DNA from: Streptomyces sp. sk2.1
Lineage (GTDB): Bacteria > Actinomycetota > Actinomycetes > Streptomycetales > Streptomycetaceae
Assembly (NCBI RefSeq): GCF_008120935.1
Contig: NZ_RDBO01000077.1
Location: 523,855-582,388 of the forward strand
Length of the DNA: 58,534 nt
Direction: 5' to 3'
Numbering within the stretch: the stretch's first letter is position 1; the number at the start of each line of letters is the position of its first letter. This document shows positions 50,934-58,534 of this stretch, one piece after another. The notes under the pieces are model-generated. The model was not told where the DNA came from, made no database searches, and was given only the letters and a program-made list of their open reading frames with translations. The position numbers were made by a program, and so were the translations under genes.

Positions 50934-51002
50934 GCGGTCCGGCACCGGCCGGGCACGCGGTCCGGCACCGGCCGGGCACGCGGTCCGGCACCGGCCGGGC
51001 AC
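50934..51002. repeat. Three perfect 23-bp tandem repeats between beta and epsilon subunit genes
   Basis: Units at 50934-50956, 50957-50979 and 50980-51002 are identical, each starting GCGGTCCGGCACC. They fill most of the 117-base spacer and end 24 bases before the epsilon ATG. They may have arisen by slippage; an effect on mRNA structure between the subunits is possible. Confidence 0.92.
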
Positions 51003-51026
51003 CACGAGACAGCGAGTGGAGGAAGC

Positions 51027-51239
51027 ATGACGAACGCTCCGAAGGACCCGCGGGGGCCCGCACCGGTGAAGGTCGTCAGCGGTGCGCCCACGCCCGAGGA
51101 ACTCGCCGCCGTCACGGTGGTCCTCACGGCCCTTCAGGGCGGCGGGGACGGGGTCCCGGAGCCGGGGCCGACCGCCGCGACCTGGAGACATGCCGGGAGC
51201 CGGGGCTTCCCGCCGGCCTCCTGGATGGCCGCGAAGTAG
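51027..51239 (+). CDS. Acyl-CoA carboxylase epsilon subunit
   Basis: 70 residues. Matches the small actinobacterial epsilon subunit: VKVVSGAPTPEELAAVTVVLTAL near the N-terminus and a C-terminal Trp (ASWMAAK). It binds the beta hexamer and raises activity. GTGGAGGAAG lies about 6 bases before the ATG. Position directly after the beta gene supports the call. Confidence 0.88.
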   Translation: MTNAPKDPRGPAPVKVVSGAPTPEELAAVTVVLTALQGGGDGVPEPGPTAATWRHAGSRGFPPASWMAAK

Positions 51240-51566
51240 CGCGGGCCCCGGGGCTCCGGCGATGACGGGAGCGCGGTGGTGGAACCCGAGTGCGCCGGAG
51301 TGCGACGGTGCGCCCGGGATGATCGGGGCCGGGCGCGGGGGCAGGGCGTACGGAGGCGCCGAGCAGGTGGTTGACCGAGGCAAGCGCCATCCCGGCGGCG
51401 CGTGCCGGGCGGTCGTGCGCCCCCGCCACGGTGTCCACCCGTTCGTGCGCGCGGTCATACACCCGTACGCCCCACGTGTCGATGCCGACGATAGTTCACC
51501 CCGATTATCGGGTATGTGCTGATTAGTCCTCGCAGACGAGGCGTTCTTCTTTGCTGGTCTTGGGAA
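51240..51566. promoter_or_regulatory. Intergenic region with 13-bp palindrome
   Basis: 327 bases without a convincing gene. Near the right end the GC content falls, and CCCGATTATCGGG at 51500-51512 is a perfect palindrome around one base, within ~55-67 bases of the next start. A likely promoter/operator for the HATPase gene. Confidence 0.4.
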
Positions 51567-51995
51567 GTGATCGGCGTGATCGACACCGCAGGCGACAGCG
51601 CCGAGTGGACCTTCCCGGCTGTGCCGGGCGCCGTCCGATCCGCGCGGCACGCGGTTCACGAGACACTGAGCGCCTGGGGACTCGACGCCGGTGTCGCCGA
51701 TGTGACGGTTCTGCTGGTCAGTGAGTTGGTGACCAACTCCATGCGGTATACATCGGGTCCCATCGGCGTACGGTTGCTGAGGCCGGACCCCGACGGCGGC
51801 GGGCCCGCCGCCCGGCCCGGACTGCTGGTGGAGGTGTCCGATCCGCTTCCGGATCCGCCCACCGAACGCGCGGCGGGGCCCGACGACGAGGGCGGCAGGG
51901 GACTGCAGCTCGTGGCCTGCACGGCACGGCGCTGGGGGACCAGGCAGGGAAAGACCGGCAAGACGGTGTGGTTCGAGCTGGCCCTGCCTGGTTAG
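51567..51995 (+). CDS. Small HATPase (anti-sigma-factor-like) regulatory protein
   Basis: 142 residues from the GTG at 51567; a second GTG at 51576 and an upstream in-frame start at 51516 are possible. It is a single histidine-kinase-type ATPase domain as in RsbW/SpoIIAB-like proteins: N box SELVTNSMRYT, G1 box VEVSD, G2 EGGRGLQLV, ending GKTVWFELALPG. The end closely matches the last domain of the neighbouring 853-residue protein. Likely binds or phosphorylates an anti-anti-sigma factor; the partner is not in the window. Confidence 0.86.
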   Translation: MIGVIDTAGDSAEWTFPAVPGAVRSARHAVHETLSAWGLDAGVADVTVLLVSELVTNSMRYTSGPIGVRLLRPDPDGGGPAARPGLLVEVSDPLPDPPTERAAGPDDEGGRGLQLVACTARRWGTRQGKTGKTVWFELALPG

Positions 51996-52154
51996 GAGTG
52001 GGGTGGGAAGCACAGCGATCACGGAGGTCCGAAGGAACCTGGACGAAAGGGACTGAGACCGTGCTGTGATCGTGAACGCCGTGTCGGAAGAGGCCGCAGT
52101 GCTGAATACTGCGGGCAGGACCGGTCCGGTGTGTGAGCTGGAGGGGACGGTCGC

Positions 52155-54716
52155 GTGAGCGAAATACCTGGGACGGCGGGCGATGTCATGTGGCAGACAA
52201 GCCCGCCCGGCTCGATCTATGACTACATCAGAGTCGCCTCCTTCTCGATCGGCCCCGACGGCCTGATCGAGCAGTGGAGTCGCCGGGCCGCCGGTCTCTT
52301 CGGCATTGCCGCGGACAAGGCCGTGGGCATGGACCCGGTCGAGGCGTTCCTGCCCGACGGGCTGCACGGCGACGGCCGGCGCCGGATCGAGGAGATCCTC
52401 GACGGCCGGGAGTGGACGGGCCTGGTCCCCTTCCGGATGCCGGACGAGGACACCGTGCACGGCCTCGCCGAGATCTACGTGATGCCGAGCGAGACGGAAC
52501 ACGGGGAACGGGCCGCGATCTGCATCGTCGTGGACGTCCGGGCCCTGCGCCGCATCGAGACGGACCTCGCCGCCTCACAGGCCATATTCGGCCAGTCCCC
52601 CTTCGGCTTCGTACTGTTCGGCACCGACCTCACGGTGATCCGGGCCAACCAGCGCTTCGCCACCGTCTTCGGCGGCCGGGCCGACGACCACCGCGGCCGC
52701 ACCGTCGAGGACTACCTCTCCCGCCCCGAGGCCGACCGGCTCACCGCCAGCCTCGAACGCGTCCTGGAGACCGGCACGTCCGTCACCGACCTCCAGCTCG
52801 TCGGCACCGCCCCCGGCGAACCCGGCAGCCGGTACTGGTCGGTGAACCTCTACCGGGTGCACAGCGGTTCCGGCCGCCCCGTCGGCATCGCCGGACTCGC
52901 CACCGACGTCACCCGCAGGCACATCGCCGCCCGCGAGGCCGCCAGCGCCCGCCGCAACCTCGCCCTGCTCAACGAGGCCAGCGCCCGCATCGGCAACTCC
53001 CTCGACCTGGAGACCACCGCCCGCGAACTCCTCGACGTCGCCGTGCCCGGCTTCTGCGACCTCGCCTCCGTCGACCTGTACCAGGGGATGCTGACCGGCG
53101 ACGACGCCCCGCCCGGCAGCTGGGACTCGCTCCGTCAGGAATCCGTCGGAGGCTCCGCGGAGCTGCGCCGGGTCGCCCTGGCCAGCGCCGTGTCGGACGC
53201 CCTGCCGGAGACCGACGCGGCCGACGGGCCCGCGCTCGGCGCCGTGCACCGCTTCTCGTTCAACTCGCCCTGCGCCATCGCCCTGCGCACCGGCCGCGTC
53301 GAGGACGTCCCCGGCGACGACCGGGGCTTCGTGCAGTCCACGCTCGCCGTGCCGATGGTCGCCCACGACACGGTGGTCGGCCTGGTGCGGTTCTCCCGCA
53401 CCAAGGGCAGCGAGCCCTTCGGCGAACGGGACCGGGCACTGGCCACCGAACTCGCCGCCCGCGCCGCGGTCTGCATCGACAACGCCCGCCTCTACCGGCG
53501 CGAGCACGAACGCGCGCTGATCCTCCAGCGCAGCCTGCTGCCCCCCGGCGACCCGGTGGCCGCCGGACTCGACATCGCCTGCCGCTACCTCCCCGGGAAC
53601 ACGGCCACCGAGGTGGGCGGCGACTGGTTCGACGTCATCGAACTCCCCGGCCACCGCACCGCCCTCGTCGTCGGCGACGTCATGGGCCGCGGACTGCGGG
53701 CCGCCGTGGCGATGGGCGAACTGCGCACCGCCGTACGGACCCTGGCCCTGCTGGACCTGGAACCCGCCGAGGTGCTCTCCGCACTCGACGAGGTCGCCCG
53801 CGGACTGGGCACCTCAGGCGGCTCCGGTCCGTCCCGCGGCGGCTCCCAGTGGCCCTCCCGGGCCGCCCACAAGTCCCGCGAGGCGGACCTCTCCGAGGTC
53901 TACCTGGCGACCTGCGTGTACGCGGTCTACGACCCGGTCGCCCGGCGGTGCACCTTCGCCAACGCCGGTCACCTCCCGCCCGCCGTGGCCGAACCCGGCC
54001 GGCCCGCCACGCTGCTCGACGTCCCGCCGGGGATGCCGCTCGGCGTCGGCGGCGAACCCTTCGAGGAGGTCGAGATCGAGCTGAAGGAGGGCTCCCTGCT
54101 CGCCCTCTACACCGACGGCCTCGTGGAATCCCGTCACCACCCGCTCGACGAGGGGCTGGACGCCCTGCGCGGAGCGCTCGTGGAACCCGAACGGCCCGTC
54201 GAGGACATCTGCGACCGGGTGCTGTCCACCCTCGACACCCGGCACGGCGAGGACGACATCGCCCTGCTGGTGGCCCGTGTCCAGGGGCTGGCGGACGACG
54301 CGGTCGGCGACTGGGTGCTGCCCCGCGAACCCCGCTCCGTCGGCCGCGCCCGCGAACTGGCCCGGGGCCGGCTCCTCGCCTGGGACCTGGACGAACTGGT
54401 CGACACCACCGAACTGCTGGTCAGCGAGCTGGTCACCAACGCCCTGCGGTACGGCGAGGGCGAGATCAGGCTCCGGCTGCTGCGCGACCGCACCCTGGTG
54501 TGCGAGGTGTGGGACGCGGGCCTGGTCCAGCCGCGCCGCCGACGGGCGCGCGACACGGACGAGGGCGGCCGCGGCCTCCAGCTGGTCGGGCTGATGAGCG
54601 TGGCCTGGGGCTCGCGGCGGACCCCGCGCGGCAAGACCGTCTGGTTCGAACTGGCCCTGCCCGACGGGAAGCCGCCCGCCGAACTCTCGGTGGAGCAGCT
54701 GCTGAGCATGTACTGA
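52155..54716 (+). CDS. PAS-PAS-GAF-PP2C(SpoIIE)-HATPase signalling protein
   Basis: 853 residues; GTG start with GGAGGGG upstream. Domains in order: PAS (~20-130, FSIGPDGLIEQW), PAS (~135-260), GAF (~265-455), SpoIIE-type phosphatase (~460-700; GGDWFDVI, GDVMGRG, NAGHLPP, YTDGLVE, EDDIALL) and HATPase (~715-845; SELVTNALRYG, EGGRGLQLV). The fusion of phosphatase and kinase-like domains is a common Streptomyces arrangement for sigma-factor control through anti-anti-sigma factors. The phosphatase metal-binding Asp residues are present, so it is probably active. The input signal is unknown. Confidence 0.94.
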   Translation: MSEIPGTAGDVMWQTSPPGSIYDYIRVASFSIGPDGLIEQWSRRAAGLFGIAADKAVGMDPVEAFLPDGLHGDGRRRIEEILDGREWTGLVPFRMPDEDTVHGLAEIYVMPSETEHGERAAICIVVDVRALRRIETDLAASQAIFGQSPFGFVLFGTDLTVIRANQRFATVFGGRADDHRGRTVEDYLSRPEADRLTASLERVLETGTSVTDLQLVGTAPGEPGSRYWSVNLYRVHSGSGRPVGIAGLATDVTRRHIAAREAASARRNLALLNEASARIGNSLDLETTARELLDVAVPGFCDLASVDLYQGMLTGDDAPPGSWDSLRQESVGGSAELRRVALASAVSDALPETDAADGPALGAVHRFSFNSPCAIALRTGRVEDVPGDDRGFVQSTLAVPMVAHDTVVGLVRFSRTKGSEPFGERDRALATELAARAAVCIDNARLYRREHERALILQRSLLPPGDPVAAGLDIACRYLPGNTATEVGGDWFDVIELPGHRTALVVGDVMGRGLRAAVAMGELRTAVRTLALLDLEPAEVLSALDEVARGLGTSGGSGPSRGGSQWPSRAAHKSREADLSEVYLATCVYAVYDPVARRCTFANAGHLPPAVAEPGRPATLLDVPPGMPLGVGGEPFEEVEIELKEGSLLALYTDGLVESRHHPLDEGLDALRGALVEPERPVEDICDRVLSTLDTRHGEDDIALLVARVQGLADDAVGDWVLPREPRSVGRARELARGRLLAWDLDELVDTTELLVSELVTNALRYGEGEIRLRLLRDRTLVCEVWDAGLVQPRRRRARDTDEGGRGLQLVGLMSVAWGSRRTPRGKTVWFELALPDGKPPAELSVEQLLSMY

Positions 54717-54750
54717 GAGCGCGCCCGGCGGCAGCAGGCCCCGGGCCGCC

Positions 54751-54788
54751 CTCAGGCCGCCCTCAGGCCGCCTTCAGGCCGCCTTCAG
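54751..54788. repeat. 11-bp tandem repeat over the pspA stop codon
   Basis: Three and a half units of ctcaggccgcc (third unit ttcaggccgcc). On the minus strand each unit carries a TGA, the first used being the PspA stop. It spans the convergent spacer. Confidence 0.8.
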
Positions 54789-55484
54789 CGCGGCGAGCCG
54801 GGCCTCGATCTCGGCGCTGTCGCCCAGCGCGTCCAACTGCTCGAACTGGGCGTCCAGGGACGACGCGGCGAGCTCCTGCCCGCCCAGCGCCCTCGCCTCC
54901 TCGCGCCGCACCTTGTCCTCGAACCGGCCGAGTTCGCCGGCCGGGTCGAGCACGTCGACGCCCTTGACGGCGTCCGTCATCCGGTTCTGTGCCTCGGCGG
55001 TCTTCGCACGGGCCACGAGCTCGTCCCGCTTGTCCCGCAGCTCCGTCAGCTTGTCCCGCATCCGGTCCAGGCCGGAGCGGAGCCGGTCCACGACCTCGGT
55101 CTGCGCGGCGATGACCGGTTCCGCCGTCTCCGCCTCCTTCTCCGACCGGAGCTGACGGCCCAGCGCCACCTTGGCCAGGTTGTCGAACCTGTCCGCCTCC
55201 GCCCCGGCCCCGGCCGCCCGCAGCTCGTCCGCCTTGCGGCTCGCGGCGAGCGCCTTGCCGCCCCACCCGTGGGCCGCGTCCACGTCCTCCCGGTGGTCCT
55301 GCTCCATCAGCCGCAGGTTGCCGATGGTCGTGGCGACCGCCTGCTCGGCCTCCGCGATGTTGGCCGTGTAGTCGCGGATCAGCTGGTCCAGCATCTTCTG
55401 CGGGTCCTCGGCCTGGTCGAGCAGCGCGTTGATGTTGGCCCTCGCCAGCTGGGCGACCCGGCCGAGAACGGTCTGCTTGGTCAT
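54774..55484 (-). CDS. PspA/IM30-family protein
   Basis: 236 residues; ATG preceded by GGAGAGG. It is almost wholly helical coiled-coil with the PspA pattern: VLGRVAQLARANINALLDQAEDPQKMLDQLIRDY at the N-terminus and AKTAEAQNRMTDAVKG in the middle. Family members assemble on the inner face of the membrane to protect it under stress. The end of the gene is convergent with the PP2C gene. Confidence 0.95.
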   Translation of the reverse strand: MTKQTVLGRVAQLARANINALLDQAEDPQKMLDQLIRDYTANIAEAEQAVATTIGNLRLMEQDHREDVDAAHGWGGKALAASRKADELRAAGAGAEADRFDNLAKVALGRQLRSEKEAETAEPVIAAQTEVVDRLRSGLDRMRDKLTELRDKRDELVARAKTAEAQNRMTDAVKGVDVLDPAGELGRFEDKVRREEARALGGQELAASSLDAQFEQLDALGDSAEIEARLAALKAA

Positions 55485-55951
55485 GGTGCCTCTCCTCGGT
55501 GCGTGTACGTGCACGTGTACGTGTCGCGTGTGCGCGGACCCCGGGCGGGACCGCCCGGTCCGCCGGCTCAGAAGCGGCCCCCGCCGCCGCGCCGCTCCCG
55601 CGCTGCGCCCCCGGATCGCCCGCATCCTGGCGACCGCCGACTGGTCCCACTACTATACTAGGCCGAGGTGGCGGCCTGCCCCGGGGCATGTGCGCGACCC
55701 GTCGGACGCGATCCGCTCCGGGGCGCGGGCGCGCCCCGCCCTGCCCCGCCCCTCGCCGGGCCGCGGGGCGGGTCCGCTCCTCCGCACGGGTGAGGTTGCG
55801 GGGTGCGGCGCCGTGTCTGCGCCGCCTCGCGCGCGGGGGCGCATTCAGTGGGGGGACGAAAACAGTGTGATCAACTGCATATGCCACCAAAAATGCACAA
55901 TTCGGCCCACTCGGGTGCGGGTGAGCCGGGCCGGCCCCGGAGGTATCAGCC
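55485..55951. promoter_or_regulatory. Divergent spacer with alternating purine-pyrimidine run and AT-rich leader
   Basis: 467 bases between pspA (minus) and the lipoprotein gene (plus). Bases 55499-55524 alternate purine/pyrimidine without a break, followed by 55525-55536 of the same kind, directly upstream of the pspA ribosome site. An AT-rich island (ctactatactag, ~55650-55661) is a possible promoter. The last ~90 bases before the lipoprotein gene are also relatively AT-rich, ending in GGAGGT at 55939-55944. Confidence 0.4.
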
Positions 55952-58357
55952 ATGTCCCACGTCGGCGTCCCGCGCGGGACGGCCCGCAAGCGCCGCTCGC
56001 TCGCACTCCTCACGACGGGCGTGCTGACACTTCCCGTACTGGCGGGCTGCACCTCCGGCGACAGCGGCGGGGCCGTCGGCACCGCCCCCCAGGACGTCGC
56101 GGTCGCGGGCCGGAACCTGGTCGCCGAGGGAGGCACCGTCCGCTGGGCGATCGACGCCGTGCCCACCACGCTCAACGCCTTCCAGGCCGACGCCGACGGC
56201 GCCACCGCCCGGATCACCGGCGCCCTGCTGCCGCACCTCTTCCCGCTGGACGACAGGGGCAGGCCGCAGCTCGACCCGGACTACCTGGAGTCCGCGAAGG
56301 TGATCGAGAGCGAACCCCGGCAGGTGGTGCTCTACCGGCTCAACCAGCAGGCGGTGTGGAGCAACGGCCGGGAGATCGGGGCACCCGACTTCGTCGCCCA
56401 GTGGCGGGCGCTGAGCGGCAAGGAATCGGCGTTCTGGACCGCCCGCAACGCGGGCTACGAGCGGATCGAGAAGATCGAGCGCGGCGCCGACGACCTGGAG
56501 GTACGGGTCACCTTCGCCAAGCCGTACGCGGACTGGCGCTCGCTGTTCTCCCCGCTGTACCCCAAGGAGGTCACCGGCTCCCCGGACGCCTTCAACGACG
56601 GGGCCCGCACCACGCTCAAGGCGACCTCGGGACCGTTCCGGCTGCGCGGCGTGGACAAGGCGAAGGGCGAGGTCGCCCTGGTCCGCGACCCGCGCTGGTG
56701 GGGCGACCGGGCCAAGCTGGACACGCTGGTCTTCAAGGCCGTCGGACCGCAGGACCGGACCGGGGCCCTGATCGGCGGGAAGGTGGACGTCGCCGACGTC
56801 GACGCCGCGACGGCGCGCCGGATCACCCGGGCCGTCGCCGACCGGGGCGCGGCCGGCCCGCTCGCCCACGGCCCCGGAGCCCCGGCGGGCCCGGCCGCCG
56901 CGCTGCGTTCCTGGGCCGTGGCGCACGGCTCCGACCCGAAGGCGGCGGCCGCCGCACAGGCGGCCAGGAAGAGGGACCGGGCCGCCGCCGAGACGTACGC
57001 CACCGAGCAGCGCGGGCTGGGCGACTACGTGGTCCGCAAGTCGCTGGAGCCCGCCTACACCCAGCTCGCGCTGAACGGCGAGTCCGGGCCGCTCGCCGAC
57101 GCCCGGGTGCGCCGTGCGGTCGCCCGCGCCCTGAACCGCCAGGAGATCGCCGACGCCGTGCTCGCCCCGCTCGGCCTGCCCGCCGAGCCGCTCGGCAGCC
57201 ACCTCGCCCTGGCCGGACAGCCGGGGTACGAGGACGGCAGCGGCGCGCTCGGCGACCATGACACCGAGGAGGCGCAGGCGCTGCTGGCCGACGCGGGCTG
57301 GACGCGGGAGGGCGCGGTCGACACGTCCGACGGGACCAAGGCGGGCAGCGAGGCCGACAAGAAGCAGAAGGAAGGGAAGGAGAAGAAGGAGCAGCCCGCG
57401 GAGAAAGCGGGGAAGACGGAGAAGGCGGAGAAGGCGGAGAAGGCGGACGCCGCCGAGGGGAAGAACGCCGCCGCCGGGCGCGAGCCCGCCGCGGACGACG
57501 GCCTGTACATCGTCGGCGACGACGACAAGTCCGGTGACGGCGACCCGGCGGGCGGCGTCACCCACGTACTGGCCCCCGCCCCCGTGGCCGCGTTCCACAG
57601 CTCGGCCCTGCTGCGGCAGGCCGGCTACCTGGGCAGGACCGGGACCTCCGAGGACGTTCCCGCCGGGGCCGCCGCCCGGGACCGGCGGCCGGGCGGCGCC
57701 ACCGGCGCGTACGCCCCCGCGGGCACCGCGGCCCTCGCCCGCGCGTCCGGCGCGCACGGCGGTCCGTCCGGCGGTCCGCACGGCGGCCCGCTCGGCAAGG
57801 ACGGCGAGCCGTTGACGCTGCGCTTCGTCCTGCCGTCCGGCCAGGGGGCGGAGCCGCTGCGCGCCGTCGGGGACAGGATCGCGGCGATGCTCGACGCGAT
57901 CGGCGTCCGCACGGAGATCACCAAGGTCTCCGACGACAGCTACTTCCGGGACCACATCGCGTCCGGCGACTACGACCTGGCGCTGTACTCCTGGCCCGCC
58001 ACCGCCTACCCGGCCACCGACGACCGCCCGATCTACGCCAAGCCGGTGCCCGCCACCGACGGCTCGCTGCTGGTCGAGCAGAACTACACCCGCGTCGGCA
58101 CGGACCACATCGACCAGCTCTTCGACCGGGCGGTCTCGGAACTGGACGAGGGGGCGGCCCGGGACCTGATGAAGCAGGCCGACGCCCGGATCTGGGCCGC
58201 CGCCGGGTCGATCCCGCTCTACCAGCGCCCGCAGCTCGTGGCGACCGACCGCGAGCTGCTGAACGTCGGCGCCTTCGGCTTCGGCACACCCCACTACCAG
58301 AACATCGGTTTCAAGAAACCGCAGGCCGCCGGGGCTCCGGCCGGGAAGAAGAAGTAG
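55952..58357 (+). CDS. ABC-type solute-binding lipoprotein (family 5, oligopeptide-type) with large low-complexity inserts
   Basis: 801 residues, longer than the usual ~550-600 for this family. Signal peptide with Arg-rich start, hydrophobic core (LALLTTGVLTLPV) and lipobox LAGC; Cys at ~31 would be lipid-modified. The family 5 core is visible: FPLDDRGRPQLDPDYL, VTFAKPYADWRSLFSPLYP, WWGDRAKLDTLVFK, VRRAVARALNRQEI and the late IPLYQRPQL. Inserted are a Lys/Glu/Ala-rich segment (~468-510, with repeated KTEKAEKAEKA-type units) and a Gly/Ala/Pro-rich segment (~565-610). No permease or ATPase gene lies next to it in the window. GGAGGT is 7 bases before the ATG. Confidence 0.92.
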   Translation: MSHVGVPRGTARKRRSLALLTTGVLTLPVLAGCTSGDSGGAVGTAPQDVAVAGRNLVAEGGTVRWAIDAVPTTLNAFQADADGATARITGALLPHLFPLDDRGRPQLDPDYLESAKVIESEPRQVVLYRLNQQAVWSNGREIGAPDFVAQWRALSGKESAFWTARNAGYERIEKIERGADDLEVRVTFAKPYADWRSLFSPLYPKEVTGSPDAFNDGARTTLKATSGPFRLRGVDKAKGEVALVRDPRWWGDRAKLDTLVFKAVGPQDRTGALIGGKVDVADVDAATARRITRAVADRGAAGPLAHGPGAPAGPAAALRSWAVAHGSDPKAAAAAQAARKRDRAAAETYATEQRGLGDYVVRKSLEPAYTQLALNGESGPLADARVRRAVARALNRQEIADAVLAPLGLPAEPLGSHLALAGQPGYEDGSGALGDHDTEEAQALLADAGWTREGAVDTSDGTKAGSEADKKQKEGKEKKEQPAEKAGKTEKAEKAEKADAAEGKNAAAGREPAADDGLYIVGDDDKSGDGDPAGGVTHVLAPAPVAAFHSSALLRQAGYLGRTGTSEDVPAGAAARDRRPGGATGAYAPAGTAALARASGAHGGPSGGPHGGPLGKDGEPLTLRFVLPSGQGAEPLRAVGDRIAAMLDAIGVRTEITKVSDDSYFRDHIASGDYDLALYSWPATAYPATDDRPIYAKPVPATDGSLLVEQNYTRVGTDHIDQLFDRAVSELDEGAARDLMKQADARIWAAAGSIPLYQRPQLVATDRELLNVGAFGFGTPHYQNIGFKKPQAAGAPAGKKK

Positions 58358-58399
58358 CAGGTCAGGGCGGTTCCCAAAAGCTCAGAACTGGCTCAAATT

Positions 58400-58430
58400 C
58401 CTTGCCCGCCGGACCGTCCGGCGGGCAAGG
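58400..58430 (+). terminator. Hairpin terminator after the lipoprotein gene
   Basis: Perfect 14-bp arms (ccttgcccgccgga and its complement) with a 3-base loop, 42 bases after the stop codon. Confidence 0.85.
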
Positions 58431-58463
58431 TCGTATCCACCCGTCGACCCGGGTGGCCGCTCG

Positions 58464-58534
58464 CTCCCCCACTTCCGAGGCCCCCCACCCCGGAGTCCCC
58501 GACTCCGGGGTGGGGGGCCTCGGAAGTGGGGGAG
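58464..58534. terminator. Perfect 34-bp-arm hairpin at the window edge
   Basis: Arms at 58464-58497 and 58501-58534 are fully complementary, with loop CCC. The right arm ends at the last base of the window, so the stem may be longer. It could be a very strong terminator, perhaps for a convergent gene beyond the window, or an inverted repeat of another kind. Confidence 0.8.

Noticed and set aside
50934..51002. Repeat array considered as a CRISPR remnant
   Set aside because: The three repeats are directly adjacent with no spacers, and there are no cas genes.

Overview
The window is very GC-rich, with strong third-position G/C bias, GTG/ATG starts, GGAGG-type ribosome binding sites and 1- or 4-base stop/start overlaps. 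Together with a propionyl-CoA carboxylase beta/epsilon pair, a PP2C/HATPase regulator and NarL/HPK7-type two-component genes, this points to a Streptomyces-like actinomycete. Roughly the first two thirds is the 3' part of a non-ribosomal peptide biosynthetic cluster. The rest is mostly flanking chromosomal genes.

Peptide cluster (1-38572, all + strand). Two modular synthetases come first. The end of one enters from outside the window (T | C-A-T-E). It is followed by a 6432-residue enzyme with five modules: C-A-T, C-A-T, C-A-T, C-A-(N-MT)-T-E and C-A-T-TE. Pocket residues that I read by eye suggest, in order, X (then epimerised), Asn, Pro, Gly, N-methyl-D-Tyr and an unassigned last residue, released by the thioesterase. 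A tightly overlapping set follows: P450, then two stand-alone A-T-C proteins (pockets Asn-like and Phe-like), an 11-codon mini-ORF, an ABC-2 permease, an MFS transporter, a second P450, the ABC ATPase, a third P450 and a YbaK/ProX-type editing deacylase. The key oddity is that the condensation-like domains of both stand-alone A-T-C proteins have lost both histidines of HHxxxDG. One of them also carries a tandem 46-residue Pro/Gly/Met-rich insertion. I suggest these are tailoring platforms, perhaps for P450s, that work in trans. By fold and role they would be analogous to the X domain of glycopeptide synthetases and the interface domains of siderophore synthetases, but on free-standing A-T proteins next to P450s. 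This is inference.

Regulation and border (38573-41762). A convergent terminator separates the cluster from a minus-strand operon: an 8-helix membrane protein with two CxLCG motifs, a histidine kinase and a LuxR-type response regulator. A 16-bp perfect palindrome lies in the divergent promoter region.

Right flank (41763-58534). An O-methyltransferase and a UbiB/ABC1 kinase-like protein are coupled. A PadR regulator follows, then a convergent MMPL exporter, a divergent polyprenyl diphosphate synthase, acyl-CoA carboxylase beta and epsilon subunits, a small HATPase and a PAS-PAS-GAF-PP2C-HATPase protein, PspA, and a solute-binding lipoprotein with large low-complexity inserts. The window ends inside or at the edge of a perfect 34-bp-arm hairpin. 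I saw no transposase, CRISPR array, rRNA or tRNA, and no MbtH-like gene.
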